Below are positions 46,478 to 55,239 of a stretch of DNA of 64,000 nt, one piece after another. Position numbers and translations under genes: made by a program. Origin of the DNA: Pseudochelatococcus sp047501465 (GTDB lineage: Bacteria > Pseudomonadota > Alphaproteobacteria > Rhizobiales > Beijerinckiaceae); NCBI RefSeq assembly GCF_047501465.1, contig NZ_JAZDRL010000001.1, forward strand, positions 868,001 through 932,000, in the 5' to 3' direction. Below the pieces are notes generated by a model. That model searched no databases. It saw only the letters and a program-made list of their open reading frames with translations, and was not told where the DNA came from. Each line of letters begins with the position of its first letter. The stretch's first letter is position 1.

Positions 46478-47617
46478 CTAAAATTCAAATATCTCTAGCA
46501 CTCTTGGAAGAACAAATAAAGCTGCCAAATCCGTACCTCTACTTTCTTCTGATACTTCTTCTATCAGCGGCTTACCCTCAATTTTATTTCTCTCATTTAT
46601 AATTTCTCTTACAATAGAAGAATCAAGAAAATTTTTGCAGGTTTTTATTTCTTTATCAATATCTGCCTTCATTTTCTGCTTAGCAACGTTATAAGCATCC
46701 CTCTCTAAAGGGTCTTTAGTATATTTATTAAGTATAGCACCATAGGACCCTCCAAAATGTTGCTTGAGTAGACAATCATAACGTCCCTTAACATAGTCCC
46801 TAAGTATGATCAAAGCTAAATCATTTTTGTTCGTCGGATATATCCATGCGCATGTAAGAAGCATTAAAGCGCGCATGCGAAGACGCTCATCCTTGGTATC
46901 TGAGGGCTGCCAGCCTTCAAAATGTAGTAAAGCATAAAGTCCTATTGACTTGTTATCTTTATCATCCTTGCACCATAACATACCTTCATAAATACGCTTT
47001 AATATATCCTCTGGCTGATAAATAATTACTTGCTCTGGCAACCATTCAGATGAATCGTACCACTGAACTTCCCTGGCCGGTAAATGCAACTCCAGCTTTT
47101 CAGTAGGAAGATACTTAACAATATTAGCTGCTTTTGTGGCACTCTTATCAAAGTATCTACAAAGGAGAAGCTCGATCTTTCTCTTATATTCCTCAATCCT
47201 TGCACGGTTCGGGGGAGCGATTGGATCCAATGATCCATACCTACTGAAATAAGGCAGTACACTTTTAGGAGCAGGATCCTGCATTTGCGCATGAGGTGCT
47301 ACATTAATCACAACCTCGTCTCTTCCTTTCGAAGAGGTGGAGAGCTCCCCTAACAGCGGCGCATTCGGCGTTTGCTGGGCTGTATACTGCTGCGCAAAAT
47401 TGTGCGCTCCCTGAGGCATGGGGTGTACACGTGTATTCTGCGGAAGAGGGTTTCCATGCTGCCCATTACCCGCTTGAAGCACAGCTTGATACAGAGGCGG
47501 GAGCTGCCCGCTAACATCCTTCACCGGCTGCGGCGTATTCGGCTGCGCCTGATCATTCAGAGAATAATAAACGCCAGTATCCTGAATAAGCGGAATGTGT
47601 GGATCGTAAGCAGTCAT
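46478..47617 (-). CDS. AT-rich protein, candidate T3SS effector
   Basis: GAGGGAAC lies just before the ATG. The 379-residue protein has a disordered, Pro/Gln/Asn-rich N-terminus of about 130 residues. A folded Lys/Glu/Leu-rich region follows with no membrane helix (RARIEEYKRKIELLLCRYFDK; RLRMRALMLLTCAWIYPTNKNDLALIILRDYVKGRYD). The gene is notably AT-rich compared with neighbours and stands alone in the opposite orientation to the surrounding T3SS genes, typical of acquired effector genes. I see no catalytic motif. Confidence 0.75.
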   Translation of the reverse strand: MTAYDPHIPLIQDTGVYYSLNDQAQPNTPQPVKDVSGQLPPLYQAVLQAGNGQHGNPLPQNTRVHPMPQGAHNFAQQYTAQQTPNAPLLGELSTSSKGRDEVVINVAPHAQMQDPAPKSVLPYFSRYGSLDPIAPPNRARIEEYKRKIELLLCRYFDKSATKAANIVKYLPTEKLELHLPAREVQWYDSSEWLPEQVIIYQPEDILKRIYEGMLWCKDDKDNKSIGLYALLHFEGWQPSDTKDERLRMRALMLLTCAWIYPTNKNDLALIILRDYVKGRYDCLLKQHFGGSYGAILNKYTKDPLERDAYNVAKQKMKADIDKEIKTCKNFLDSSIVREIINERNKIEGKPLIEEVSEESRGTDLAALFVLPRVLEIFEF

Positions 47618-47939
47618 TGTTCCCTCATATTTTTATTGCGGCAATATTTCATGAATAACGGCTTATGCTTCTCAAAGTATTATCCAAGCAAATACTTGCT
47701 TAAACAAGCCAAATCATGACTGAAGATAAATACAGCGCGCGAAATGTTGATTTACTGGGTTAAACTCACTTCAAAATGAGCCGTTTTTAAGGCACTCGAC
47801 AATATCTCAGCTATTTTCTATAGCATCTTATGCGGCCAAGGCCTTTGCCGGGAGCGCTTAAAGCTTTCTCTATTCTGTGTGATTAAACAACTGCCAGAAC
47901 AATCACAACTGACAACACCAACTCAGAAGGTGATTCTTT
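47618..47939. other. Intergenic region between divergent candidate effector and chaperone genes
   Basis: About 320 AT-rich bases must carry the promoters of the genes at 47617 (minus) and those beginning near 47940 (plus). I see no RNA or repeat that I can name here. Confidence 0.45.
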
Positions 47940-48074
47940 ATGACATTGGCGCATAAATTAGCAGCTAATGCTGTTAAGGAAAGCTTTTTTGGCACAACAC
48001 TTGCCAAAATTGTATCAAGCCCTGCCAGGGCAGCGCCTATTTGGCCAAGAAGAGCTTCTGGTGCTATAATTTAA
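47940..48074 (+). CDS. Possible 44-residue leader or small protein upstream of a T3SS chaperone
   Basis: An ATG at 47940 is preceded by GAAGG with nine-base spacing, a good ribosome binding site, and opens a 44-codon frame ending at 48074. The peptide starts MTLAHKLAANAVKESFFG and is basic and helical. No family is recognised. It could be a small protein or a translated leader that affects the chaperone gene starting about 48 bases downstream. It may also be chance. Confidence 0.35.
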   Translation: MTLAHKLAANAVKESFFGTTLAKIVSSPARAAPIWPRRASGAII

Positions 48075-48121
48075 CGAATCTGATCAGTCGTTTTGTGCAA
48101 CACAATCCGGATAGCCTTACA

Positions 48122-48595
48122 ATGAATGGCTTTCGCGACATCATCACACAGCTTTGCACCGCGCTTAACCTGGGCGAGCCGGTTTTATCAACGCGTTTGG
48201 CTGCGATTGAATTTGAAGGTTATGCCATTCAAATCACCGACAACGGTAATAGCCTGACGTTAAGCGCATTAATCGGCGCCCTTCCTGGCCCCGGCCCGGA
48301 TCGCGAGGAGAAAACCCGCAAACTGCTACAAGGCAGTTTAAGTATTCTCCGCAGCCATAGCGTCTTGATTTGTCTAAAGAATGAAAAAGGGCAAGAATTT
48401 GTTGCCACAGAACTAAACGTACCAAGATCAGAAATCAGTATAAATAAACTAAAAGACAGCCTTAACGAATTAATTGTCATTACGGAGGCGGTTAGAAACA
48501 TACTTACTGGCAACGGATGGCATGCTCATAACCCCTTTGAGCCAGGCAACCCTGTTGGTGACTCTGATGAAATGGAATTTGTTTTCAGAGCATAA
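48122..48595 (+). CDS. CesT/DspF-like class I T3SS chaperone
   Basis: The ATG at 48122 gives a 157-residue protein with the beginning expected of class IB effector chaperones: MNGFRDIITQLCTALNLGEP, then an IEFEGYAIQITDNGNSLTL beta region and a helical C-terminus. An in-frame TTG at 48041 would add 27 residues not typical of the family. Such proteins are small, acidic dimers that bind effector N-termini and bring them to the export ATPase. It is followed by a perfect palindrome and then two TPR chaperone genes. The client could be the AT-rich candidate effector on the other side of the gap. Confidence 0.7.
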   Translation: MNGFRDIITQLCTALNLGEPVLSTRLAAIEFEGYAIQITDNGNSLTLSALIGALPGPGPDREEKTRKLLQGSLSILRSHSVLICLKNEKGQEFVATELNVPRSEISINKLKDSLNELIVITEAVRNILTGNGWHAHNPFEPGNPVGDSDEMEFVFRA

Positions 48596-48608
48596 AAGGT
48601 TATACTTT

Positions 48609-48628
48609 TTGCATCTTGCAAGATGCAA
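48609..48628. promoter_or_regulatory. Perfect 20-bp palindrome between two chaperone genes
   Basis: TTGCATCTTG is followed immediately by its reverse complement CAAGATGCAA. It lies 14 bases after the CesT-like stop and 30 bases before the next start. It could be an operator for a dimeric regulator or a hairpin that slows or ends transcription; no T run follows. Confidence 0.5.
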
Positions 48629-48659
48629 GTTGCATTGTAGCGCTTAGAAAGGCGTGGAT

Positions 48660-49193
48660 ATGACGACATTAGATGCTGATAATGCTGATTTTCCTGAAGG
48701 GGAAAAAGCGCCTGAAAAGACGTCCATACGTGAAGTGATGGGCCTTGAAGTCGAGCATCTGCTTCCGGGTTTGTCTATTGCCGCTAAAATGCTGCAACGT
48801 GGCGATGAGGAAGGTGCCTTGCGCACCTACGCAACGCTCGTGCTCTGCGATCCGAATGAACCGCGCTTCCAGCAGGGGCTTGCAGCCTGCGCGCTGAAGA
48901 TTGGCCAGCATGCTGTGGCGCTGCAGGCAGCATCCGCAATCATTGCGTTTTGGCCTGAAAGCCCGGAAGGATATCACTTCTCAGCCCATGCATGTATCGG
49001 GCTGGAGGAGTATGAAGCCGCAATCGAGGATTTTACTGACGCTCTTCGGCTGGCGCAGCAAACAGGCAATGAAGCCATCGCAAGCGACAGCGAACGCATG
49101 ATTGGGCGCATTGGGCTGATCCTTGAGCGCAAAAAGAGCGATGACGGTGAGAGCGCTGCTTCAGAAAACCAGGAGCCTCTGTCTGCCAGCTGA
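48660..49193 (+). CDS. SycD-like TPR chaperone
   Basis: From the ATG at 48660 the ~177-residue protein has an acidic N-terminus and three TPR-like helical pairs: AAKMLQRGDEEGALRTYATLVLCDPNEPRFQQGLAACALKIGQHAVALQAASAI, then PEGYHFSAHACIGLEEYEAAIEDFTDALRL. This is the pattern of LcrH/SycD class II chaperones. A second TPR gene follows 36 bases later and an unknown secreted-type gene after that, so it may serve that gene's product. Confidence 0.78.
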   Translation: MTTLDADNADFPEGEKAPEKTSIREVMGLEVEHLLPGLSIAAKMLQRGDEEGALRTYATLVLCDPNEPRFQQGLAACALKIGQHAVALQAASAIIAFWPESPEGYHFSAHACIGLEEYEAAIEDFTDALRLAQQTGNEAIASDSERMIGRIGLILERKKSDDGESAASENQEPLSAS

Positions 49194-49229
49194 TTATTGC
49201 GATAAAATATTCGATTTCAGGGAAGTATG

Positions 49230-49883
49230 ATGAGCAAATCAACAAACGCCACCCCTTTCCCGAAAGAATCAGCGGCCACAACGCCGCTTGGCCAATCTCT
49301 GGGCCTGAATGACGATGAGGTTGCGCTGATGGGCAACCTTTTCAAGGATGTTACTGGCTCTCTTGGCATTGATGGTGCGCCGGTATTTGATCGTCTGGTA
49401 CAGGGGCAAAGCCTTGGACAGGCGCTGGCAATTCCTGATGCCGTTGTTGAGAGCATTTATGCGCGGGCGCATAGCTGGTTCAGCCTGGGGCGCATCGATA
49501 GGGCGGAGCCACTTTTCCGCGCGCTATGCTTCCTGAAAGATGAAGATGCTGATTTCTGGATTGGTTATGGCGTCTGCTTACGCATGACGCACCAATCCTC
49601 TCGCGCATTGCAGGCTTTTGAATCTGCCGCGCGGCTACGTCCTGATTGGGCTGTTCCATATTTTCACATTCTTGAACTTGCGCTGCATCAGAAGCAGTGG
49701 GAGCAAGGCCGCATAGCCCTTCGCGCATATGATGAAAGAGCAACGGCCGAGATAGATAGCCGGATAGTCCATGAAGTTGAGCGATTGCGCGTTGCTGTTG
49801 AGCTTGAACGCTCGCCCGCACCTCCCGAGGAGCCATTATTGGATACGGTGCCCATGCTCCCTCACGCTCCTCTAACCGGGTAA
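49230..49883 (+). CDS. SycD-like TPR chaperone, second of a pair
   Basis: The ATG at 49230 follows AGGGAAGT. The 217-residue protein has TPR-like helices from about residue 75: AHSWFSLGRIDRAEPLFRALCFLKDEDADFWIGYGVCLRMTHQSSRALQAFESAARLRPDW, then ALHQKQWEQGRIALRAYDE. The N-terminal ~65 residues are unique and the C-terminus is Pro-rich. It ends 7 bases before the next gene, so the two are co-expressed and the protein downstream is a likely client. Confidence 0.75.
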   Translation: MSKSTNATPFPKESAATTPLGQSLGLNDDEVALMGNLFKDVTGSLGIDGAPVFDRLVQGQSLGQALAIPDAVVESIYARAHSWFSLGRIDRAEPLFRALCFLKDEDADFWIGYGVCLRMTHQSSRALQAFESAARLRPDWAVPYFHILELALHQKQWEQGRIALRAYDERATAEIDSRIVHEVERLRVAVELERSPAPPEEPLLDTVPMLPHAPLTG

Positions 49884-49889
49884 CCAGCT

Positions 49890-51227
49890 ATGAACATTGG
49901 TGGAATCGTTCAAGCTTACACCGCGCTGGCAGCAGGCATCGCAAACAGGCTGATTGCGGGAAACATTGCGGGTTCGTCACTTGAGTCCGCCGAAGATCAC
50001 ACGATTACCTCACCTGACGAACAGGCGACCGTCAAAGAAGCGGCATCTGCCGGCACAAAGAATGGTGTGGCTGCCGCTGGAAAAGCAGCCTTGCCCGATG
50101 CTCGTCCTGCGCAAAATGGCGCAAACTTGGCGTCACAAACGCTGGCTGGCTTACGTCTTCCGGGTGAATCTGTTGCCTCTAATGCGGATTCTTTGACTAA
50201 ACTGGCCACAAGCTATCTGGCCTCTATGGTTAAAGGGGCTTCTGCCAGCCAATCTGCCGCACTGGCGCAGAGCGCATCTACATTAAATGCCCAGGAAGCT
50301 AACCAGCAGGCCGGGCAGGCAGCAGTTCTAGCTTCGCTCGCGCGGAATGCAGCCAGACAAGCTGGCACATCCGTTCAGAGCGCTGATGAAGCTGATGCGT
50401 TTCCGGATGCATCCGCTGTGAAGAACCAGCAAGCGAATGACCAGTTATCAGCCGAAAAGCGAAAAATAACTGCACTTATCCCCTCTTATGCACAGGCGGA
50501 GGCCAAGTCCGCTGAAGAGAGTAAGCGGGAGGCTTATGCACAGTTTTCCACAAGGGATGCAGCTCGTTTCAATGAGAAAGCAGCTCATCTCAGCGCCGAA
50601 ACAGCTCTCTCAAGCGAATCACCAGCAGAAAAAGGCACGCAAACTTCCGGGCGACCGGAAGGGCGATTTGCACAAGCATCAACAAGCCAGCCCAATTCAT
50701 CCCAGACATCTCTTGGGCAGGCATCACTTGAGGAATTACTGAATCACACCCGATTGGAAAGACCGAGGGATGGCATGCTCAATGCGCTCGGTCATGAGCA
50801 ACTCATGGGTCGTATGCAGGGAATGGACGCGGCCATTCTTAATGCTGCAATGATTCCCGGTTGGCCTGCTGCACGTCCGTTCGAAATGCCAAAGCAAATT
50901 AACGAGGCACAAGCGCGCAGACTTCTGGCGCAACAAGCAGAACAGGCAACCCAGCTTGGCACCTCAACACAACGCCAATCCAAGGATGAAGCGGCAATAC
51001 AAACTTACCTGCTTAATATGGGCATGAAGAAATCGCTTTTAAGCAAAATCCGTGCAGCGTTGCGTCCTGCCAAGCAGAAAATAAAGCTGCTTTTTGGATT
51101 AGCTGTTCTCGTCTCCCAGGCAGTTTTTACGCTGCATACCGTGCTGGATGAACTCAACAGCATGGAAGAAGACGAAGACGATATGATGCAAGACCGAAGC
51201 GAACAACAGCGCCGCTTGAAGGGATAA
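49890..51227 (+). CDS. Ala/Gln/Ser-rich protein with C-terminal hydrophobic helix, candidate T3SS substrate
   Basis: The 445-residue protein is low in complexity over its first ~330 residues (Ala, Gln, Ser and Glu-rich). A hydrophobic helix lies near the C-terminus (IKLLFGLAVLVSQAVFTLHTVL, about residues 393-415), and the tail is strongly acidic, then basic (SMEEDEDDMMQD...RRLKG). No enzyme motif is visible. Its place directly behind two TPR chaperones, with 6 bases between, suggests that it is an exported membrane-active protein, such as a translocator-like or effector protein. It ends 12 bases before the convergent flavin reductase gene. Confidence 0.72.
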   Translation: MNIGGIVQAYTALAAGIANRLIAGNIAGSSLESAEDHTITSPDEQATVKEAASAGTKNGVAAAGKAALPDARPAQNGANLASQTLAGLRLPGESVASNADSLTKLATSYLASMVKGASASQSAALAQSASTLNAQEANQQAGQAAVLASLARNAARQAGTSVQSADEADAFPDASAVKNQQANDQLSAEKRKITALIPSYAQAEAKSAEESKREAYAQFSTRDAARFNEKAAHLSAETALSSESPAEKGTQTSGRPEGRFAQASTSQPNSSQTSLGQASLEELLNHTRLERPRDGMLNALGHEQLMGRMQGMDAAILNAAMIPGWPAARPFEMPKQINEAQARRLLAQQAEQATQLGTSTQRQSKDEAAIQTYLLNMGMKKSLLSKIRAALRPAKQKIKLLFGLAVLVSQAVFTLHTVLDELNSMEEDEDDMMQDRSEQQRRLKG

Positions 51228-51239
51228 GCGGAAACGGCG

Positions 51240-51812
51240 TTAGAAAGACTCCGTATGGCCTCGCCTATAAGCACCATTCCAGAAAAGCAGCGGATCGACT
51301 GCTCCCTCACGCAGATACAAGTGCTCAACCTGGCCAAAGAATACCGTATGGCTACCTACCCGCGCCTTTTGAGTGAGGCGGCAGTCGAAACTTGCCAACG
51401 CGCTCAGCAAAATAGGTGCCCCCGTCGTTAACCTCGACCATTCTCCCAGATCAAAGCGTTGCGCCCTTTTTGCGGGATTCGCGAAGTGCTCCGCCAAGGC
51501 CTGATCATCGGCATGCAAAACGTTGACGCTGAAAAAACCAGCCTGACCAATGAAAGCATGTGCAGAAGCCGCTTCTGATACGCACACCAATAGCGTCGGT
51601 GGATCAGCTGAAACCGAGCTTACTGCCGTTGCCACGATCCCATGCCGTGCACCGCCAATATCTGTCGCAATAATGGTGACGCCCGCCGCTAAACGACGCA
51701 TCCCCTGTTTGAAAAGGGCCGGATCCACTGTCTCTCCGCTATTGGCAGAACCACTGACCTCAGAAGACCTTTTTCCAGCAGGAAAGGCAAGAACATTCAC
51801 GTTATCAGACAC
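51240..51812 (-). CDS. Flavin reductase family FMN-binding protein (HpaC-like)
   Basis: The GTG start at 51812 has GGAG eight bases upstream. The 190-residue product shows the flavin reductase pattern: FKQGMRRLAAGVTIIATDIGG, GIVATAVSSVSADPPTLLVCVSEAASAHAFI and FSVNVLHADDQALAEHFA, then SHTVFFGQVEHL near the C-terminus. Such proteins reduce FMN or FAD with NAD(P)H and supply a two-component monooxygenase. No monooxygenase gene is adjacent, so the partner is elsewhere. It marks the end of the T3SS region. Confidence 0.88.
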   Translation of the reverse strand: MSDNVNVLAFPAGKRSSEVSGSANSGETVDPALFKQGMRRLAAGVTIIATDIGGARHGIVATAVSSVSADPPTLLVCVSEAASAHAFIGQAGFFSVNVLHADDQALAEHFANPAKRAQRFDLGEWSRLTTGAPILLSALASFDCRLTQKARVGSHTVFFGQVEHLYLREGAVDPLLFWNGAYRRGHTESF

Positions 51813-52073
51813 TTAATTAACTCCGCGTCTTCATAAAACATGCACACATCTTACTACCCCCGCACAAGGTGTTCATAAAGATATAGGCCATGTAATGCGT
51901 TCACGCAATAATTCTAACTAAATCTATAGACAATTAGAACCAGTCCGATGGACACCCGTCATTACCACCTCAACTGCAGGCGGCTTACTACGTAAGTTTC
52001 TGTTTTTAAATACTTAAATAAAAAGGAAAGGCACACTTCTCCCTTCCTTTCTGCATTCAGATTAAATCCTGTC

Positions 52074-55000
52074 TTACAAAGATACAGGAGAAGGGGCGCC
52101 AGATTTTCTCGCGAGTCTCTTCTTTTGCCATTGCGCAATATTCTCAAGCGCCATCAGCGAAGCCGGCGTGACGATCAGTGTTAGAATTGTCGCAAAGCCA
52201 AGGCCGAACACGATTGCAGTTGCAAGATGCGTCCACCATTGCGTGGATGGTGCGCCGATATCAACCGTGCGCGCGACAAAATCGAGGTTGATGCCAAAGG
52301 CAATCGCCAGCACACCCAACAACGCCGTAACTGCCGTGAGCACCACAGGCCGCGCACGCTCGCGGCAGGTTTCGAGAATGGCATCATACGCCTCAACACC
52401 CTCACGCCGCAGCCGGTCATAGGTGTCAATCAGTACGATGTTGTTGTTCACGATCACGCCTGCATTTGCGATGATACCGATACCCGTCATCACCACACCA
52501 AACGCTTGCCCCATGACCATCAGCCCGATCAAGACACCGATGGTCGAGAGCACCACTGCCGTGAGAACCAGGAATACGCTGGTGAATTTATTAAACTGTG
52601 CCAGTAGGATAGCGAAGATCAGGAACATCGCGGCGCCGAATGCACTGACAAGAAATGCACCTGCTTTTTCCCGCTCCTCGTCCTCACCCTTCAGCTGAAA
52701 GGTCACACCGGGCGGCAGATCGGCGCGCGACATTTCATCCATGACGGCCTTCTGAACCAAAGCGGATTGCACGCCCTCCGCCACGTTGGCCGTTACAGTC
52801 ACGACCCGCCGACCGTCCACCCGATTAATCAGGCTGACACGTTGCTCTGGCGTGCGGGTAACGAAGCTGCTAACCGGCACAGCCCCCTGGGTTGTGTTAA
52901 TGCGTAAATTATCAAGCTCGTTGAGATTGCGGCGCGCTTCTGGAAAGCGAACCAGAATATCGACCGATTTATCCGTATCTGAGGGCCGATATTCCGCCAC
53001 TTTCACGCCATTTGTAACAAGCTGCACGGCGGTGCCGACCGTCATCGGATTGATGCCGAATTTGGCAGCCTCTGCCTTATCAACCGTCAAGCGCCAATCA
53101 ATACCTGGCAGCGGCAAGCCATCGTCAACATCGCGCGTATCGCTGCGCGCCCGCAAGGCAGCCCCGGCCTTTCGGGCTGTCGCGAAAATGGCAGCCGGGT
53201 CAGTGCCTGAAATTTCCAGGGTAATAGGTTTTCCTGTCGATGGACCAGCGCGCGGCTCGGTCACTTCGATCACAACACCTGGGATATCACTGGTTTTCTT
53301 ACGAATATCAGCAAGGATCTCATGCGCCTTACGCCGTTCGCGCCAATCCACAAACTCAAACTGCACCGTGCCGATGGTATCTTCCGTAACTTCGTTTGAG
53401 CCCTTCTGGCCCTCCCCGGCACGTGCGTAAATCGTCTCCAGTTCTGGCATGCCTGCAAGACGCTGCTCGACCTCTCGCACAAGCTGATCTTTTTCAGTAA
53501 TCGAAAGATTGCCACGTGCGCGCACCTGCACCAGCCCATAATCCGGCTCAACAGAGGGAAAGAATTCAATCCCGTTCCCAAACCGCCCATAAGCCCCAAC
53601 AACCCCAACCAGCAGCGCAACTGCCAATCCTAATGTTGCACCGGGATGGCGCAGTGCAAGTCTGACAATACGCATATACAGTCCGCGCTCTTCCATGCGC
53701 TCATCCTGCACATGGGTGGGCGCACCCAGCATGGCCCCCAGCGTTGGCGTAAAGAACAGCGCCACAATAAGAGATGCCGATAGCGTCGCGATCAATGTCA
53801 GTGGCAGATACTTCATGAACTCGCCAACGATACCGGGCCAGAACATCAACGGCGAGAAGGCTGCGATACGCGTCAAGGTCGCCGCAATCACCGGCCCCGA
53901 CATGCGCTTTGCAGCCAAGGAGTATGCAGCCTTGGGAGGCATGCCCTCAACCATGCGCCGTTCAGCAAATTCCGAAACGATAATCGCATCATCGACCAGC
54001 ATGCCAACCGCCAGAATCAGCGAAAACAACACCACGATATTGACAGTGAGCCCCGCCAGATACAGCCCCAGAATGCCCGCGAGGAACGACGCAGGGATAG
54101 CAATACCGATAAATATCGACGCCCGCCCGCCAAGCGCCAACAGCATGATGATCACAACGAGCAGCACTGCCGTAATGACGCTGTTCTGCAGCTCATGCAG
54201 CATCGAGCGGATCTCGGTAGATTTATCCTGCGTGAACGTCACACTTACAGTATCAGGCCAGGTTTTCTGCAACTCTGTCACAACCTTTTTGACAGCATCA
54301 ACTGTCTCAATCAGGTTGGCGCCCGTGCGCTTGACGACTTCCAGTGTAATCGCGGAACTGCCATTGATGCGTGTGATCGAGGTAGGATCCTTGAATGTAG
54401 GCCGCACCTCGGCAATATCACCAAGGGTTACAGAGGCCGCACGCGAAGCCGCAACCGGGAATGTGAAAATATCCTCCGGCTTCTCAATCAGCGAAGGCAC
54501 CTTGATGGCAAAACGCCCGGCAGCCCCCTCCAACGCACCAGCGGCAACCAGACTATTGCCGGTTGAGAACGAACTCGCCAGTTGCTCAAGCGTAATGCCA
54601 TAGCTGCGTAGCTGCATCGGTTCAGCGATGATCTCCACCGCCTCATCCCGCGCGCCCCGCAAGTCCGCAGACAACACACCGGGAATCTGCTCGATAGCGG
54701 TTTGGGTGTCGCGCCCCATGCGTAGCAATGTTCGCTCTGGAACATCGCCTCCAAGCGCCACCACAATCACGGGAAACAGCGACAGGTTTACTTCATGCAC
54801 CTGCGGTTCATCGGCATCACGCGGGAGATCGCTTTTGGCTGTATCCACCTTTGCCCGCACGTCTGCCATTGCGGCATCTGAATCAAAGCCTGCCTCGAAC
54901 TCCACCAGCACATAACCGCCTCCTTCATAGGCGGCGGCACGCATTTCCTTAACATTATTGACGGTCTTTAACTGCGTCTCAAGCGGACGCAAAATAAGGC

Positions 55001-55184
55001 GTTCGGAGTCTTCGGGGCTAATGCCGCGCTGAGTAACGTTCACATAAACGATCGGCACCTTGACGTCCGGCTCCGCCTCTTTCGGAATCGCCATGTATGA
55101 CATCGCGCCTGCGATCAGCAAAAAGACAAGCACCGCCAGCGTCAGCCGGGAATGGGAGATGGCGTAATCAACGGGGTTTGCCAT
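52074..55184 (-). CDS. RND-family efflux pump inner-membrane transporter
   Basis: From the ATG at 55184 (a TTG at 55205 is also in frame) the ~1,036-residue protein starts MANPVDYAISHSRLTLAVLV. It has twelve predicted membrane helices with two large periplasmic loops (after helices 1 and 7). The proton-relay motif GMLVDDAIIV lies in helix 4 and QFNKFTSVFLVL and GVIVNNNIVLIDTYDRLR are in the second half. The LRYLIP-type tip region is that of AcrB/CzcA-class pumps. The adaptor and tetR genes sit upstream on the same strand. No outer-membrane TolC partner is encoded here. Substrates are unknown. Confidence 0.92.
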   Translation of the reverse strand: MANPVDYAISHSRLTLAVLVFLLIAGAMSYMAIPKEAEPDVKVPIVYVNVTQRGISPEDSERLILRPLETQLKTVNNVKEMRAAAYEGGGYVLVEFEAGFDSDAAMADVRAKVDTAKSDLPRDADEPQVHEVNLSLFPVIVVALGGDVPERTLLRMGRDTQTAIEQIPGVLSADLRGARDEAVEIIAEPMQLRSYGITLEQLASSFSTGNSLVAAGALEGAAGRFAIKVPSLIEKPEDIFTFPVAASRAASVTLGDIAEVRPTFKDPTSITRINGSSAITLEVVKRTGANLIETVDAVKKVVTELQKTWPDTVSVTFTQDKSTEIRSMLHELQNSVITAVLLVVIIMLLALGGRASIFIGIAIPASFLAGILGLYLAGLTVNIVVLFSLILAVGMLVDDAIIVSEFAERRMVEGMPPKAAYSLAAKRMSGPVIAATLTRIAAFSPLMFWPGIVGEFMKYLPLTLIATLSASLIVALFFTPTLGAMLGAPTHVQDERMEERGLYMRIVRLALRHPGATLGLAVALLVGVVGAYGRFGNGIEFFPSVEPDYGLVQVRARGNLSITEKDQLVREVEQRLAGMPELETIYARAGEGQKGSNEVTEDTIGTVQFEFVDWRERRKAHEILADIRKKTSDIPGVVIEVTEPRAGPSTGKPITLEISGTDPAAIFATARKAGAALRARSDTRDVDDGLPLPGIDWRLTVDKAEAAKFGINPMTVGTAVQLVTNGVKVAEYRPSDTDKSVDILVRFPEARRNLNELDNLRINTTQGAVPVSSFVTRTPEQRVSLINRVDGRRVVTVTANVAEGVQSALVQKAVMDEMSRADLPPGVTFQLKGEDEEREKAGAFLVSAFGAAMFLIFAILLAQFNKFTSVFLVLTAVVLSTIGVLIGLMVMGQAFGVVMTGIGIIANAGVIVNNNIVLIDTYDRLRREGVEAYDAILETCRERARPVVLTAVTALLGVLAIAFGINLDFVARTVDIGAPSTQWWTHLATAIVFGLGFATILTLIVTPASLMALENIAQWQKKRLARKSGAPSPVSL

Positions 55185-55239
55185 GTGTCGGGTCCGATCA
55201 AACAATGTCAGGCGTATGCGTTTCCAGGCGAAAGGAACG

